A stretch of 34,673 bases of DNA, from contig SLCK01000071.1 in the NCBI GenBank assembly GCA_007125845.1, forward strand, positions 1 through 34,673, written 5' to 3'. A program made the translations under genes and the position numbers. The stretch comes from Gemmatimonadota bacterium. Lineage in GTDB: Bacteria; Gemmatimonadota; Gemmatimonadetes; Longimicrobiales; Gaopeijiaceae. The notes beneath the pieces are model-generated. The model was given only the letters and a program-made list of their open reading frames with translations. It did no database searches and was not told where the DNA came from. Below, one piece after another: positions 7,566 to 15,274 of the stretch (within the stretch, counting starts at the first letter, position 1; every line of letters begins with the position of its first letter).

Positions 7566-9154
7566 CGGGGCAATACAGCGTCGCGGGCCCTCGCCTCCAC
7601 CTCGTCCAGAAAGGCGTCTCCGTAGCGGAAGAGATAGTAGAACGGATTCAGGACGCGCTCCTGGGGACGACCCAACGGGAAGAGATGAAGTTGCGCCTTA
7701 CGCACCTGGGAGAGTGTCACCTCGTTTTCCCTCTTGAGCGCCTGAACGATCTTCCGCTCCACGTCATCCAGGAGACCTAGCCCCTGCCGTCGAAAGCCTT
7801 CAATCGGACCGGAGAGCGTCGAGTCCAACTCCTTGGCTGCGGACAGGAGCTCGGCGCCCCCTTCCCGGAGCGCGCCCCGAAGGGACGCAATCGAGCCGCT
7901 CACGTCTTCCGGGATGTCGTCCCGGACCAGCTCGCCCGCAATCTCGTGGTAGGGCCGAGCGAGGGTTGCCATGTCGAGATCGAACTTCTCCATCACCTTT
8001 CCCACCTTCCGCTCCTGGATGTAGAGGGAGACGCGGGGGTGAACGATCGGCCGGTCGACCTCGTGTCCGCGGAAGACCGGGATCGTCTGGGGAAGGTAGG
8101 CCACCTCCCCAGGGCCGGCCACGTAGGCCAGAGTCGGCAGGAGCGCGCTCTCGACCACGGGCCGGAGGAGGACGTTCGGGCTGAGGACGAGGGGATCCTC
8201 ACGGCCCCGGCTCTCGATCTCGGAGAGGGTCAGCCGTTCTCCCGACCCCCTCAGCCTGAAGCCGTCTCCGTCCCGGAAGATCCGCTCTCGACCGTTCGGG
8301 CTGTCCATGAAGACGTTCGTCGCCTCGTCGAAGAGGGGTACCTGGAGCTCGAACCCTGCTCGCTCGAGCTCGGAGGCCGTCGCCTTGAGCTCATCCTCCC
8401 TCACGGCGCTCTCCTCGAGCTCCTTGAGGAGCATGGGCAGCGACCGGGCCTTCAGGTCCGGATCATGCGCCTGCACGAGAAAGACACCCGCAGGACCCAG
8501 GAGCTCCTCCATGACATGCTGGAACCCCGAAGCAAGGGTCGCTTCGGCGGGGTAGCTCGCCCTGAGGACCTCTTCCCACCTCCCCGAGAAGTCCGTGCTC
8601 GGATGGAGCTCGAGAAAGGCGTCCAGGACGGCTTCGAGCTCATGGTCGAGAGAGATTCTGTGCAGCGAGCGCGCCGGCCCGGAGTTCCTCGGGGGGAGCG
8701 CGATCTCCTCGAGCTCGTTCGACGGACTCAGGACGTGGGTGCGGCGAACCTCCTCCCAGTCATGGTCTTCCGAGGCAATCCAGAAGACCGGAAGGACAGG
8801 CCGTTGCAAGTGTTCTTCCAGCGTGCGGGCCAGCCATGAGACTGTGAGACCTTTGTAGAGTCCGTAGAGTGGGCCGCCGAACAGCCCCGGCTGTTGACCG
8901 GTCGTCACCAGGTACCCTCCCGCCGATACGAACTCCTCCAGCCGGCGGGCTCTTTCCGCTCCGCCGCCCAGCAAGTGGCCCGCGACGCGCCGTCGCGTGT
9001 CCTTCCCGATCCGTGAATCCACTTCACGGGCCTTGGCGGCATATCCATCGAGGTCGCTGGGAGAGGCCGGGAAGAATCGGGACGCTCCAGGGTCTCCGGC
9101 GAGCCAAGCCTGCACGAGTCGGGTACCGGACAGAGGGCGTGATTCGATCTTCAC
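7562..9154 (-). CDS. bshC: Bacillithiol synthase, cysteine-adding enzyme BshC
   Basis: The protein has 530 residues. It is assigned to BshC, the enzyme that adds cysteine to glucosaminyl-malate in the last step of bacillithiol synthesis. The signature is clear: YLVTTGQQPGLFGGPLYGLYKG followed by PVLPVFWIASEDHDWEEV, a nucleotide-binding-like Rossmann region, and a C-terminal coiled coil before the closing hydrophobic patch. I chose GTG at 9154 because GAAAGGTG stands 6 nt upstream and the family starts close to KIESRPL. An ATG at 9214 would add 20 residues that do not look conserved. No bshA or bshB gene is in the window, as is common since these genes are often scattered. The upstream neighbour, 97 nt away, is a SAM methyltransferase. 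Confidence 0.93.
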   Translation of the reverse strand: MKIESRPLSGTRLVQAWLAGDPGASRFFPASPSDLDGYAAKAREVDSRIGKDTRRRVAGHLLGGGAERARRLEEFVSAGGYLVTTGQQPGLFGGPLYGLYKGLTVSWLARTLEEHLQRPVLPVFWIASEDHDWEEVRRTHVLSPSNELEEIALPPRNSGPARSLHRISLDHELEAVLDAFLELHPSTDFSGRWEEVLRASYPAEATLASGFQHVMEELLGPAGVFLVQAHDPDLKARSLPMLLKELEESAVREDELKATASELERAGFELQVPLFDEATNVFMDSPNGRERIFRDGDGFRLRGSGERLTLSEIESRGREDPLVLSPNVLLRPVVESALLPTLAYVAGPGEVAYLPQTIPVFRGHEVDRPIVHPRVSLYIQERKVGKVMEKFDLDMATLARPYHEIAGELVRDDIPEDVSGSIASLRGALREGGAELLSAAKELDSTLSGPIEGFRRQGLGLLDDVERKIVQALKRENEVTLSQVRKAQLHLFPLGRPQERVLNPFYYLFRYGDAFLDEVEARARDAVLPR

Positions 9155-9251
9155 CGCACACCTTTCGGATTGAGATGGACGTCCGCCGGGGTCGGCCGAG
9201 CGCGTTGGCGGCAAAACCCTTCTCGCGCCTCGGGAGTTCCGATGCTCTACT

Positions 9252-9986
9252 TCACCGAGCCCGCGCGAGGAGAATGACGCGAGGCGAGTCGGGGACGAGG
9301 AGCCCTCCCGAATAGTCGCCGAATCGCTCCAGGACCGAGAGGCCCGCTCGCTCCACCAGTGCCTCGAGCTCGTCGGGAACGTAGAGCCGGACGCGCTCCC
9401 GAAAGACTCGCGACACTCCCGCCTTCCGGATCTGGATCCGCTTCTCGACGACGCTGTCGTCTTCGATAAGGCGACGCTCCTGGATCACGGTCCTGCCGTC
9501 GATCTCCTCTTCATCCCGGGGCGAAAGGGTATTTCGGACCCGGTCCGCATTCAGGAAATCCAGGAGCAGATGTCCTTCGTCGCGAAGAACTCGCCTCACT
9601 TCGGCCAGGACCCGCCCGTCGTCGGCCGGGTCGGCAAAGTAACCGAAGGAGGTGAAGAAGCTCGTGACCGCGAAAAAGCATTCATCGCGGAAGGGCAGCC
9701 GCCGCATGTCTCCCCTCACGAGAGGCACCGCCCCCCCATGACGCCGAGCGCGCACCAGGAGCGGAAGGGACAGGTCCAATCCGACCGGGGTCGTTCCTCC
9801 CGCCTGCAGGGGGAGCAGGTGACGTCCGGCGCCGCATGCGAGATCCAGCACGCTTCTGCCGACCAGCTCGGGCACACGTGCGAGGAGCAGGGCCACCGCA
9901 GCCTCCCCCTCCTCTTCATCTCGGTGGGGGTAGAGCTCCAGATACTCCTCACCGAACCACTCGCGGTACCATGGACCTTCGCTCAC
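9252..9986 (-). CDS. Class I SAM-dependent methyltransferase
   Basis: The protein has 244 residues with a standard class I fold. Motif I is VLDLACGAGRHLLPL (residues about 46-60), the acidic residue ending strand 2 lies in VGLDLS, and motif II/III is RGDMRRLPFRDECFFAVTSFFTSFGYF. The N-terminus WYREWFGEEYLELYPHRD is typical of small-molecule methyltransferases of the Methyltransf_25/11 kind, not of RNA methylases. The ATG overlaps the rlmH stop (ATGA), and bshC follows 97 nt downstream. That neighbourhood, and the known N-methylation of bacillithiol by a SAM methyltransferase (NmbA) in Chlorobi, make bacillithiol a candidate substrate. This is an inference from context; the sequence alone does not fix the substrate. 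Confidence 0.85.
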   Translation of the reverse strand: MSEGPWYREWFGEEYLELYPHRDEEEGEAAVALLLARVPELVGRSVLDLACGAGRHLLPLQAGGTTPVGLDLSLPLLVRARRHGGAVPLVRGDMRRLPFRDECFFAVTSFFTSFGYFADPADDGRVLAEVRRVLRDEGHLLLDFLNADRVRNTLSPRDEEEIDGRTVIQERRLIEDDSVVEKRIQIRKAGVSRVFRERVRLYVPDELEALVERAGLSVLERFGDYSGGLLVPDSPRVILLARAR

Positions 9987-10468
9987 CTCCCGCCTCCCTT
10001 GTGGTACGGTTCATTGCGCAGGATCGTCCCGGCTCGATAGAGCTGTTCCGCCAGAAGAAGTCGCGCCATTTCGTGGGGCAAGGTCATCCGGGAGAGCGAG
10101 ATGGCGCGGTGAACGCGCGTAGACTGGAGCTCCGGGTCGAGCCCGAACGCCCCACCGATCAGGAACGTGATCGATGGGCCTCCGTGGAGTGCACGGGTTC
10201 CGAGCTCATCGGCGAATGACTCAGACGACATCCCCTTGCCGACGCGCGTGAGCGCCCACAGTTCCCCCTCCTCGGGAAGACGTCCCGCGATCCGGTTCGC
10301 CTCAGCAGCGAGCACGGCTGTGGCATCGCGGTCCCCCCCGCTCTTGAGCCCGGCGGCGACTTCGACGATTTCCAGCTTCCAGTAACGGGCCGCTCGTTCC
10401 TCGAACTCCCGAACGGATCTCTCGAGCGTTCCCCTGACCTTGCCGACCGCGAGCATCAGAATCTTCAT
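9983..10468 (-). CDS. rlmH: 23S rRNA pseudouridine-1915 N3-methyltransferase RlmH
   Basis: This 161-residue SPOUT-family enzyme methylates pseudouridine 1915 in helix 69 of 23S rRNA. Its start MKILMLAVGKV, the SAM-binding knot sequence FLIGGAFGL and the C-terminal block LSRMTLPHEMARLLLAEQLYRA followed by NEPYHKGGGR are the family hallmarks. Length agrees with the usual ~155 residues. I chose the ATG at 10468, which overlaps the lpxK stop (ATGA). A longer open frame upstream runs antisense-like through lpxK and has no family similarity. The stop overlaps the start of the downstream methyltransferase, so lpxK, rlmH and that gene form a coupled run. Confidence 0.96.
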   Translation of the reverse strand: MKILMLAVGKVRGTLERSVREFEERAARYWKLEIVEVAAGLKSGGDRDATAVLAAEANRIAGRLPEEGELWALTRVGKGMSSESFADELGTRALHGGPSITFLIGGAFGLDPELQSTRVHRAISLSRMTLPHEMARLLLAEQLYRAGTILRNEPYHKGGGR

Positions 10469-11493
10469 CCTTGCCTCGGTTGTGCGCGCCGGGGTTCGAG
10501 CAGATTGAGGATGCGACCCGCCAGCCCGTCGGGTGGTCTGGGTACGAGGGGAAGGACTCGGCACTCCGGGAGCTCCCCCTCGAAACGGATCAACTTCACC
10601 GCATCCTTCTCCGTCGTGGCCACGGCTCTGTCGCTGGCCACTGAGATGATGCGGTCGATGTCGCCCCGGTTGAAGTCGTGATGATCCGGAAAGGCAAGGA
10701 GCTCCAACCCGGTCTGTCCCATCGTCTGCTCGACCAGACTCCGGAATCCCTCCGGCTCGGCGATCGAGGCGACCACCAATGGACGACGGCTCGGGGCCGG
10801 AGCCGGAGAGCCGCCAAGGGTCTGCCATTCCCCCGGCACGAAGGCAAAAGGTTCCACCCACCTCACATGCTCGAAGGTGGAGAGGGCCTGCGACAGCTCC
10901 TGGGCGGCCGCAAGCTCGCCTTCCCCCTTGGCCGTGACCAGCACCAGGTCGGCGCGTGAGAGGGACCGCAGAGGCTCCCGGAACGGTCCCCGGGGAAGCA
11001 GGCGCGGCGGAAATTCGTGTGCCGGAGAGAGGAGGACGACGTCCAGGTCGCGGGCGAGGGCCCGGTGCTGGAACCCGTCGTCCAGCACCACGATGTCTTG
11101 TCCAGCCCCGTGCGCCGCATGTACCCCGTCGAGACGCCGCACCGCACGAAACAAGGGGATCGCGGGACTCCAACGTCGATGAAGGAGGAGTTCGTCCTCA
11201 CCGTAACCACGGGCCACCAATGCCGGCTTCCACCCCTTCCCCGCCAGGGTCTTCGCCATCCAGGCCGCGACGGGCGTCTTTCCGGTCCCACCGACCGCAA
11301 GATTCCCGATCGAGACGACGGGAAGCGGTCCCGAGACGCTGGAGAGCATCCGACGGTCGTAGAGGAAATTGCGGACGCGAACGCCGAGAGCGAACAGGAG
11401 GGATGGCGCGGCGAGCAGAAGGCCGAAGGCGGTGGTCAGCACCCCTCCCTGCCGCCGCCAGACCTGCCGGAGCGAGCCTTCGAGGCGGCTCAT
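10465..11493 (-). CDS. lpxK: Tetraacyldisaccharide 4'-kinase LpxK
   Basis: The 342-residue inner-membrane-associated kinase phosphorylates the 4' position of the lipid A disaccharide to give lipid IVA. It shows a hydrophobic N-terminal anchor (about residues 18-40), the P-loop GGTGKTP (68-74), the conserved DDGFQHRALARDLDVVLL block, and later HHDFNRGDI and TTEKDAVKL, all typical of LpxK. The start overlaps the stop of the DUF374 acyltransferase (ATGA) and its stop overlaps the rlmH start, placing it in the lipid A block immediately after the genes that make and acylate its substrate. Confidence 0.96.
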   Translation of the reverse strand: MSRLEGSLRQVWRRQGGVLTTAFGLLLAAPSLLFALGVRVRNFLYDRRMLSSVSGPLPVVSIGNLAVGGTGKTPVAAWMAKTLAGKGWKPALVARGYGEDELLLHRRWSPAIPLFRAVRRLDGVHAAHGAGQDIVVLDDGFQHRALARDLDVVLLSPAHEFPPRLLPRGPFREPLRSLSRADLVLVTAKGEGELAAAQELSQALSTFEHVRWVEPFAFVPGEWQTLGGSPAPAPSRRPLVVASIAEPEGFRSLVEQTMGQTGLELLAFPDHHDFNRGDIDRIISVASDRAVATTEKDAVKLIRFEGELPECRVLPLVPRPPDGLAGRILNLLEPRRAQPRQG

Positions 11494-12182
11494 CCCGAAA
11501 CCTCTCCCGGTCGAGGGTCCGGGGACGGCCCATCCCGGTCTTCAGGCAGTCCGTCCGACCGATCGGTGATCCGGTCCAGGATCCGCTCCAGCGACCTCGC
11601 GTGAGCTTCCAACTCGTCCCGGCTGGTTTCGCGCGGGATGAAGTAGGGGTCCGCGTAGACGACGCGAATCCTCGCGAACGGCTTGGGGACGATCATGCGG
11701 TCCCAGGAGCGTGCCCTCCAGACGGCACGCCCACCGGCCGCGAGTGGGACAATGGCGGCCCCCGTGAGCTGCGCGGCGAGCAGGGCGCCCGGCTTGAATT
11801 TCCGGGTGGGCCCTCGCGATCCGTCCGGGGTGATCCCCACGTCCCCCCCCTTGCGGATGGTGCGCACCAGGTCGCGCAGGCCCGAAGCGCCTCCCCGGCT
11901 GGCCGATCCACGGGCGAGCTCGAACCCCAACTTCCGGATCACTCTCGCGATGTATTCCCCGTCGCGGTTTCGGCTCACGAGCACGGTGATCCCTTCTGCG
12001 CGGTGCACGTAAGCGAGCGGGAGGATCCGGGAGTGCCAGAATGCCAGGATCACGGGGCAACCCGCTCGTCGCAGCTCGCGAAGCGGTCCGTCTCCTTCGA
12101 CCTCGATCCGGAGAGTGCGTCCCAACCCCTTCAGCAAGCCGGGACCCAGCGCCTCGATCGCCCGGGTCTCGAGGCGGCTCAT
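11490..12182 (-). CDS. DUF374 lysophospholipid acyltransferase-like protein
   Basis: The 230-residue protein belongs to the DUF374 branch of the LPLAT acyltransferases. Visible motifs are FWHSRILPLAY (His50), VSRNRDGEYIA (Asp74), ARGSASRGGASGLRDL and ITPDGSRGPTRKFKPG (Asp121-Pro126). The only function I know for this branch is LpxJ, the lipid A 3'-secondary acyltransferase of Campylobacterota, which replaces LpxM/LpxL-type enzymes. Sitting between lpxB and lpxK with ATGA overlaps on both sides, it is probably a lipid A secondary acyltransferase. Family membership is clear; donor chain and acceptor position are inferred and unknown. Confidence 0.85.
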   Translation of the reverse strand: MSRLETRAIEALGPGLLKGLGRTLRIEVEGDGPLRELRRAGCPVILAFWHSRILPLAYVHRAEGITVLVSRNRDGEYIARVIRKLGFELARGSASRGGASGLRDLVRTIRKGGDVGITPDGSRGPTRKFKPGALLAAQLTGAAIVPLAAGGRAVWRARSWDRMIVPKPFARIRVVYADPYFIPRETSRDELEAHARSLERILDRITDRSDGLPEDRDGPSPDPRPGEVSG

Positions 12183-13309
12183 CGGAGCCCACCCTCCTCA
12201 AGGGCCTCCGCGACCAGCCCCGCCACCCGGTCGGCGGCCCCCGGCCGACCGAGCCGCTCCCTCACGGAGGCCAGGCCCGCCAAGACGTCCTTGCGAATCG
12301 GTGTGTCGCCGAGAAGGGGCCGAATCGCTCTTTCGAGCGATTCCGGGGTCACGGCATCCTGAAGGAGCTCAGGAACGACTCTGGCGCCTGCCACCAGGTT
12401 GGCGAGGGCCACGTGGTCTACCTGGACGACCTGCTTGGCCAGGAAATAGGTCAGGGGGTGCGTGCGGTAGGCCACCACGAACGGTGTCCCTTCGAGTGCC
12501 GCCTCGAGCGTGGTGGTTCCGGACTTCACGAGAGCCGCCCTGGCGTGTCTCAGCAGGCCGCGCCCGTCGGAGACCAGGAAGACGTTCCGGCCTTCGGGAA
12601 GCTCGATCCGCAGCCCGGCCCCCCTCGCCACCACGAGCTGGAGGGAAGGGTCTCGAATGCGGCTGCGGAAGGCAGCCTCGAGGAACGGATCCAGGTGCCG
12701 ATCCAGCTCCTGCTGCCGGGAGCCCGGGAACAGGGCCAGGATGGGTCGCCCCTCCTCCAGGCCATATGTCCGGCAGAACGTCGCCCGATCCTCCGTCTCG
12801 GACGGCTCGTCGAGAAGAGGGTGCCCAACGAAGGTGACGTCCCCCCCTTCCCTGCGAAAGATCTCCTCCTCGAATGGAAGGATCACCGCGATCCGGGCAG
12901 CCATTCGGGCGAGCCGTGCTGCCCGCTTCTTCTTCCAGGCCCAGACCTGGGGCGCAATGTAATAGACGACCGGGATGCCGCGATCATGCGCCCTGCGAGT
13001 CATCCTGAGATTGAACCCGGGGAAGTCGACCGGGAGGACGAGGTCTACAGCTCCCTCCTGGAGGACTCGATCGAGCCTTCGCTCGAGGGACAGGAAGAAC
13101 GGCACACGACGCACGACCTCGGCGAATCCCATTACGGCGAGGTCGTCCACATGGGCGAGGAGCTCGACTCCGGCGCGCGCCATGCGATCGCCGCCCGTGC
13201 CCAGGAGCCGAGCATCCGGCCAGCGCTTCCGGAGGGCCTCAGCCACCTTTGCGGCATGCAGGTCCCCCGAGGGTTCTCCAGCCAGCAAAAGGATCCTGGG
13301 CTGGATCAC
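12179..13309 (-). CDS. lpxB: Lipid-A-disaccharide synthase LpxB
   Basis: The 376-residue GT19 glycosyltransferase joins 2,3-diacyl-glucosamine-1-phosphate to its UDP-linked form and yields the lipid A disaccharide. Diagnostic blocks are LLLAGEPSGDLHAA at the N-terminus, VLPVDFPGFNLRM, YYIAPQVWAWKKKR, FVGHPLLDE, LALFPGSRQQELDRH and LVKSGTTTLEAAL. Length is normal for the family. It begins 12 nt after a small membrane ORF and ends with an ATGA overlap to the DUF374 gene. The enzyme that makes its acceptor, LpxH, LpxI or LpxG, is not in the window. Confidence 0.96.
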   Translation of the reverse strand: MIQPRILLLAGEPSGDLHAAKVAEALRKRWPDARLLGTGGDRMARAGVELLAHVDDLAVMGFAEVVRRVPFFLSLERRLDRVLQEGAVDLVLPVDFPGFNLRMTRRAHDRGIPVVYYIAPQVWAWKKKRAARLARMAARIAVILPFEEEIFRREGGDVTFVGHPLLDEPSETEDRATFCRTYGLEEGRPILALFPGSRQQELDRHLDPFLEAAFRSRIRDPSLQLVVARGAGLRIELPEGRNVFLVSDGRGLLRHARAALVKSGTTTLEAALEGTPFVVAYRTHPLTYFLAKQVVQVDHVALANLVAGARVVPELLQDAVTPESLERAIRPLLGDTPIRKDVLAGLASVRERLGRPGAADRVAGLVAEALEEGGLR

Positions 13310-13321
13310 GATGAAATCGCT

Positions 13322-13456
13322 TCAGAACCTCGTGGCGAGGAACCAGACCAGCACAGCCACGAAGATGAGCAGGAACACCAGGACCCTGGTGGACCGTCCC
13401 TTCTTGACATCGATCCAGTTCTTCTTGCGGTTACGACGAACGCGTATCAGCGACAT
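13322..13456 (-). CDS. 44-residue membrane protein in lipid A cluster
   Basis: This short ORF has ATG at 13456 and TGA at 13322-13324. The first 24 residues are strongly basic (MSLIRVRRNRKKNWIDVKKG and onward, with eleven Arg/Lys). A hydrophobic helix of about 15-16 residues (LVFLLIFVAVLVWFL) follows, and the protein ends ATRF. This is the shape of a small N-in membrane protein. Its start lies inside the 3' end of the Gfo/Idh gene (26-nt overlap) and its stop is 12 nt before lpxB, so it fills the one gap in an otherwise overlapping gene array. No Shine-Dalgarno is obvious; translation would depend on coupling. No family is recognised. The evidence is its shape and packing, not homology. Confidence 0.55.
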   Translation of the reverse strand: MSLIRVRRNRKKNWIDVKKGRSTRVLVFLLIFVAVLVWFLATRF

Positions 13457-14465
13457 GGTTCATGATCCGGGCTTCGATGGCCAGTGCGGTGGCGAGCGCG
13501 TCCCGACCCGCACGCGCGGAAACCACCGGCGGTCGGCCATCCAGGATGGAGTCGCGAAAGCTTTCCAGCTCCCTTCGGAGTGGTTCCGCGGGCTCCGCGG
13601 TGAGCGGAATCCTCTCCACGATCGCGCTCAGGTCGGGTGCGATCGGGGACTGCGCGGCGGGCCCCTCCGCCAGCGCCTGGAGCGCGGGAAGATCTCGTTT
13701 CAGCCGGAGATACTCGCCGCGACCGTTGGCGAGGTCCAGGCTCATATACCCCGACCGTTGGAAGATGCGCAACTTCCTCAACTTCTCGCTCGACACGCGG
13801 CTCGCGGTCAGGTTCGCCACGGCGCCATTGGCAAAGCTGATGCGTGCGTTGGCAATGTCCACCGATTCCGTGAGGATCGGAACGCCGATCGCCTGGATGT
13901 CCTTGATGGGCGCAGCCACGAGACTGGCGACCAGGTCGACATCGTGGATCATCAGGTCGAGAACCACCGCGACGTCGGTGCCTCGCTCCGTGAACGGCGC
14001 AAGTCGATGCGATTCTATGAACAAGGGGCCGTCGAGAACGGGGTCGGCTGCGACCAGCGCGGGATTGAATCGCTCCACGTGCCCGACCTGCACGCGGACC
14101 CCCGACGTCTCGGCGGCCCCCACGATCTGGTCCGCCTCCTCGAGAGTTGCCGCGATCGGCTTCTCGATGAAGACGTGCACGCCTCGCTCGATCGCGGCCA
14201 ACGCCAGGTCGGCGTGCGTGCGGGTGGGGCTTGCCACCACAACCGCGTCAACGGCCTCCAGGAGTGCATCGAGCGTGGGGAACGATTCCACCGCGAGCTC
14301 TCGGCGCACGGCTTCGGTTCGATCGGGATCCGGATCGAAGAACCCCTCCATTCGAACCCCATCCAGCTCACGTGCGATCCTCGCGTGATGGAACCCCAGG
14401 CTTCCCACACCGGCAACCCCTAGCTTCAAGCCGTCACGATCAGTGGTCTTGGCCTCGGCGCTCAT
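13431..14465 (-). CDS. Gfo/Idh/MocA oxidoreductase, GnnA-like
   Basis: The 344-residue NAD(P)-dependent sugar dehydrogenase has the Rossmann motif GVAGVGSLG (residues 16-24), the EKP motif (101-103) of the Gfo/Idh/MocA family and a likely catalytic His173 in LDLMIHDVDL. The conserved VGHVERFNPA segment and the SSEKLRKLRIFQRSGYMSLD block fit UDP-sugar dehydrogenases found beside lpxA. Its start overlaps the lpxA stop by one base (TGATG). In Acidithiobacillus the GnnA dehydrogenase, with the aminotransferase GnnB, lies between lpxA and lpxB and makes UDP-GlcNAc3N for amide-linked lipid A. Here no gnnB is adjacent, so the GnnA role is a position-based hypothesis. Confidence 0.85.
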   Translation of the reverse strand: MSAEAKTTDRDGLKLGVAGVGSLGFHHARIARELDGVRMEGFFDPDPDRTEAVRRELAVESFPTLDALLEAVDAVVVASPTRTHADLALAAIERGVHVFIEKPIAATLEEADQIVGAAETSGVRVQVGHVERFNPALVAADPVLDGPLFIESHRLAPFTERGTDVAVVLDLMIHDVDLVASLVAAPIKDIQAIGVPILTESVDIANARISFANGAVANLTASRVSSEKLRKLRIFQRSGYMSLDLANGRGEYLRLKRDLPALQALAEGPAAQSPIAPDLSAIVERIPLTAEPAEPLRRELESFRDSILDGRPPVVSARAGRDALATALAIEARIMNHVADTRSS

Positions 14466-15274
14466 CAGAACGTGACCCCTCTTTCCGACATTTCGATGAA
14501 GTCGAGAAAATGCACGACCTCCGGAAGCGGCTCCACCTCTTCGCGTGCTCTCGCCAGGGCCTGGGAAACGTTCAGGTGCGACTGGAACAGGATCCGGTAG
14601 GCCTTCTTCAGCTCCGTGCGGGTCGCCGCGGAGAATCCTCTACGCTCGAGGCCCAGGGTGTTCAGCCCATAGATCTTCGGTGGGCTGCCGGCAACCCGAC
14701 AGTAAGGCACGACGTCCTTGGAGATCCTGGATCCTCCTCCCACGAAGGCATGGGCCCCCACTTTGACGAACTGGTGGATCGGTGTCAGTCCACCCACGAT
14801 GACCCAGTCCTCTATCTCCACATGACCCGCCATGTTGACTGCGTTCGAAAGCACCACGTGGTTTCCGAGGCGACAATCGTGGGCCACGTGCGTGTAGGCC
14901 ATGAGGAGGCAGTCGTCCCCGACCTCAGTGATGCCCGACGCCGCAGTTCCGCGGTTCAGAGTCGCGTATTCGCGGATGGTCGTCCGGTCGCCCACCTGAA
15001 GATGCGTGTCCTCGCCCCCGAACTTCAGGTCCTGCGGGTCGGTTCCCAGAACCGCGCCCTTGTGGAGCTCGCAGTCCCGTCCAATCCGGGTGTTCCGCTC
15101 CACGAGCACTCCGGGACCGATGGTCGTCCCTTTGCCGACCACGACGCCCGGCCCGATGATCGACCATGGCCCGACCGTGACACCCGGCTCGAGCTCCGCG
15201 GCCGGATCGACCAGGGCCTCGGGATGGACCCGAACGTCACCAAGCTTTCCCGCTCGTTCGCCGGACCCCGTCAT
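14465..15274 (-). CDS. lpxA: UDP-GlcNAc acyltransferase LpxA
   Basis: The 269-residue cytoplasmic trimeric acyltransferase puts the first 3-hydroxyacyl chain on UDP-GlcNAc (or its 3-amino analogue). It is a left-handed beta helix of hexapeptide repeats followed by a helical C-terminus. THVAHDC places the catalytic base at His132 (E. coli His125). In KVGAHAFVGG, Gly180 aligns with E. coli Gly173, the position that sets acyl-chain length; glycine there allows a long chain of about C14. The ATG at 15274 overlaps the lpxC/fabZ stop (ATGA); the open frame extends further upstream but through the fabZ domain. The stop overlaps the start of the Gfo/Idh gene. Confidence 0.96.
   Translation of the reverse strand: MTGSGERAGKLGDVRVHPEALVDPAAELEPGVTVGPWSIIGPGVVVGKGTTIGPGVLVERNTRIGRDCELHKGAVLGTDPQDLKFGGEDTHLQVGDRTTIREYATLNRGTAASGITEVGDDCLLMAYTHVAHDCRLGNHVVLSNAVNMAGHVEIEDWVIVGGLTPIHQFVKVGAHAFVGGGSRISKDVVPYCRVAGSPPKIYGLNTLGLERRGFSAATRTELKKAYRILFQSHLNVSQALARAREEVEPLPEVVHFLDFIEMSERGVTF

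Noticed and set aside
10469-11173. Long N-terminal extension of rlmH (396-residue frame)
   Set aside because: It runs out of frame through lpxK; RlmH is a ~155-residue family starting MKI.
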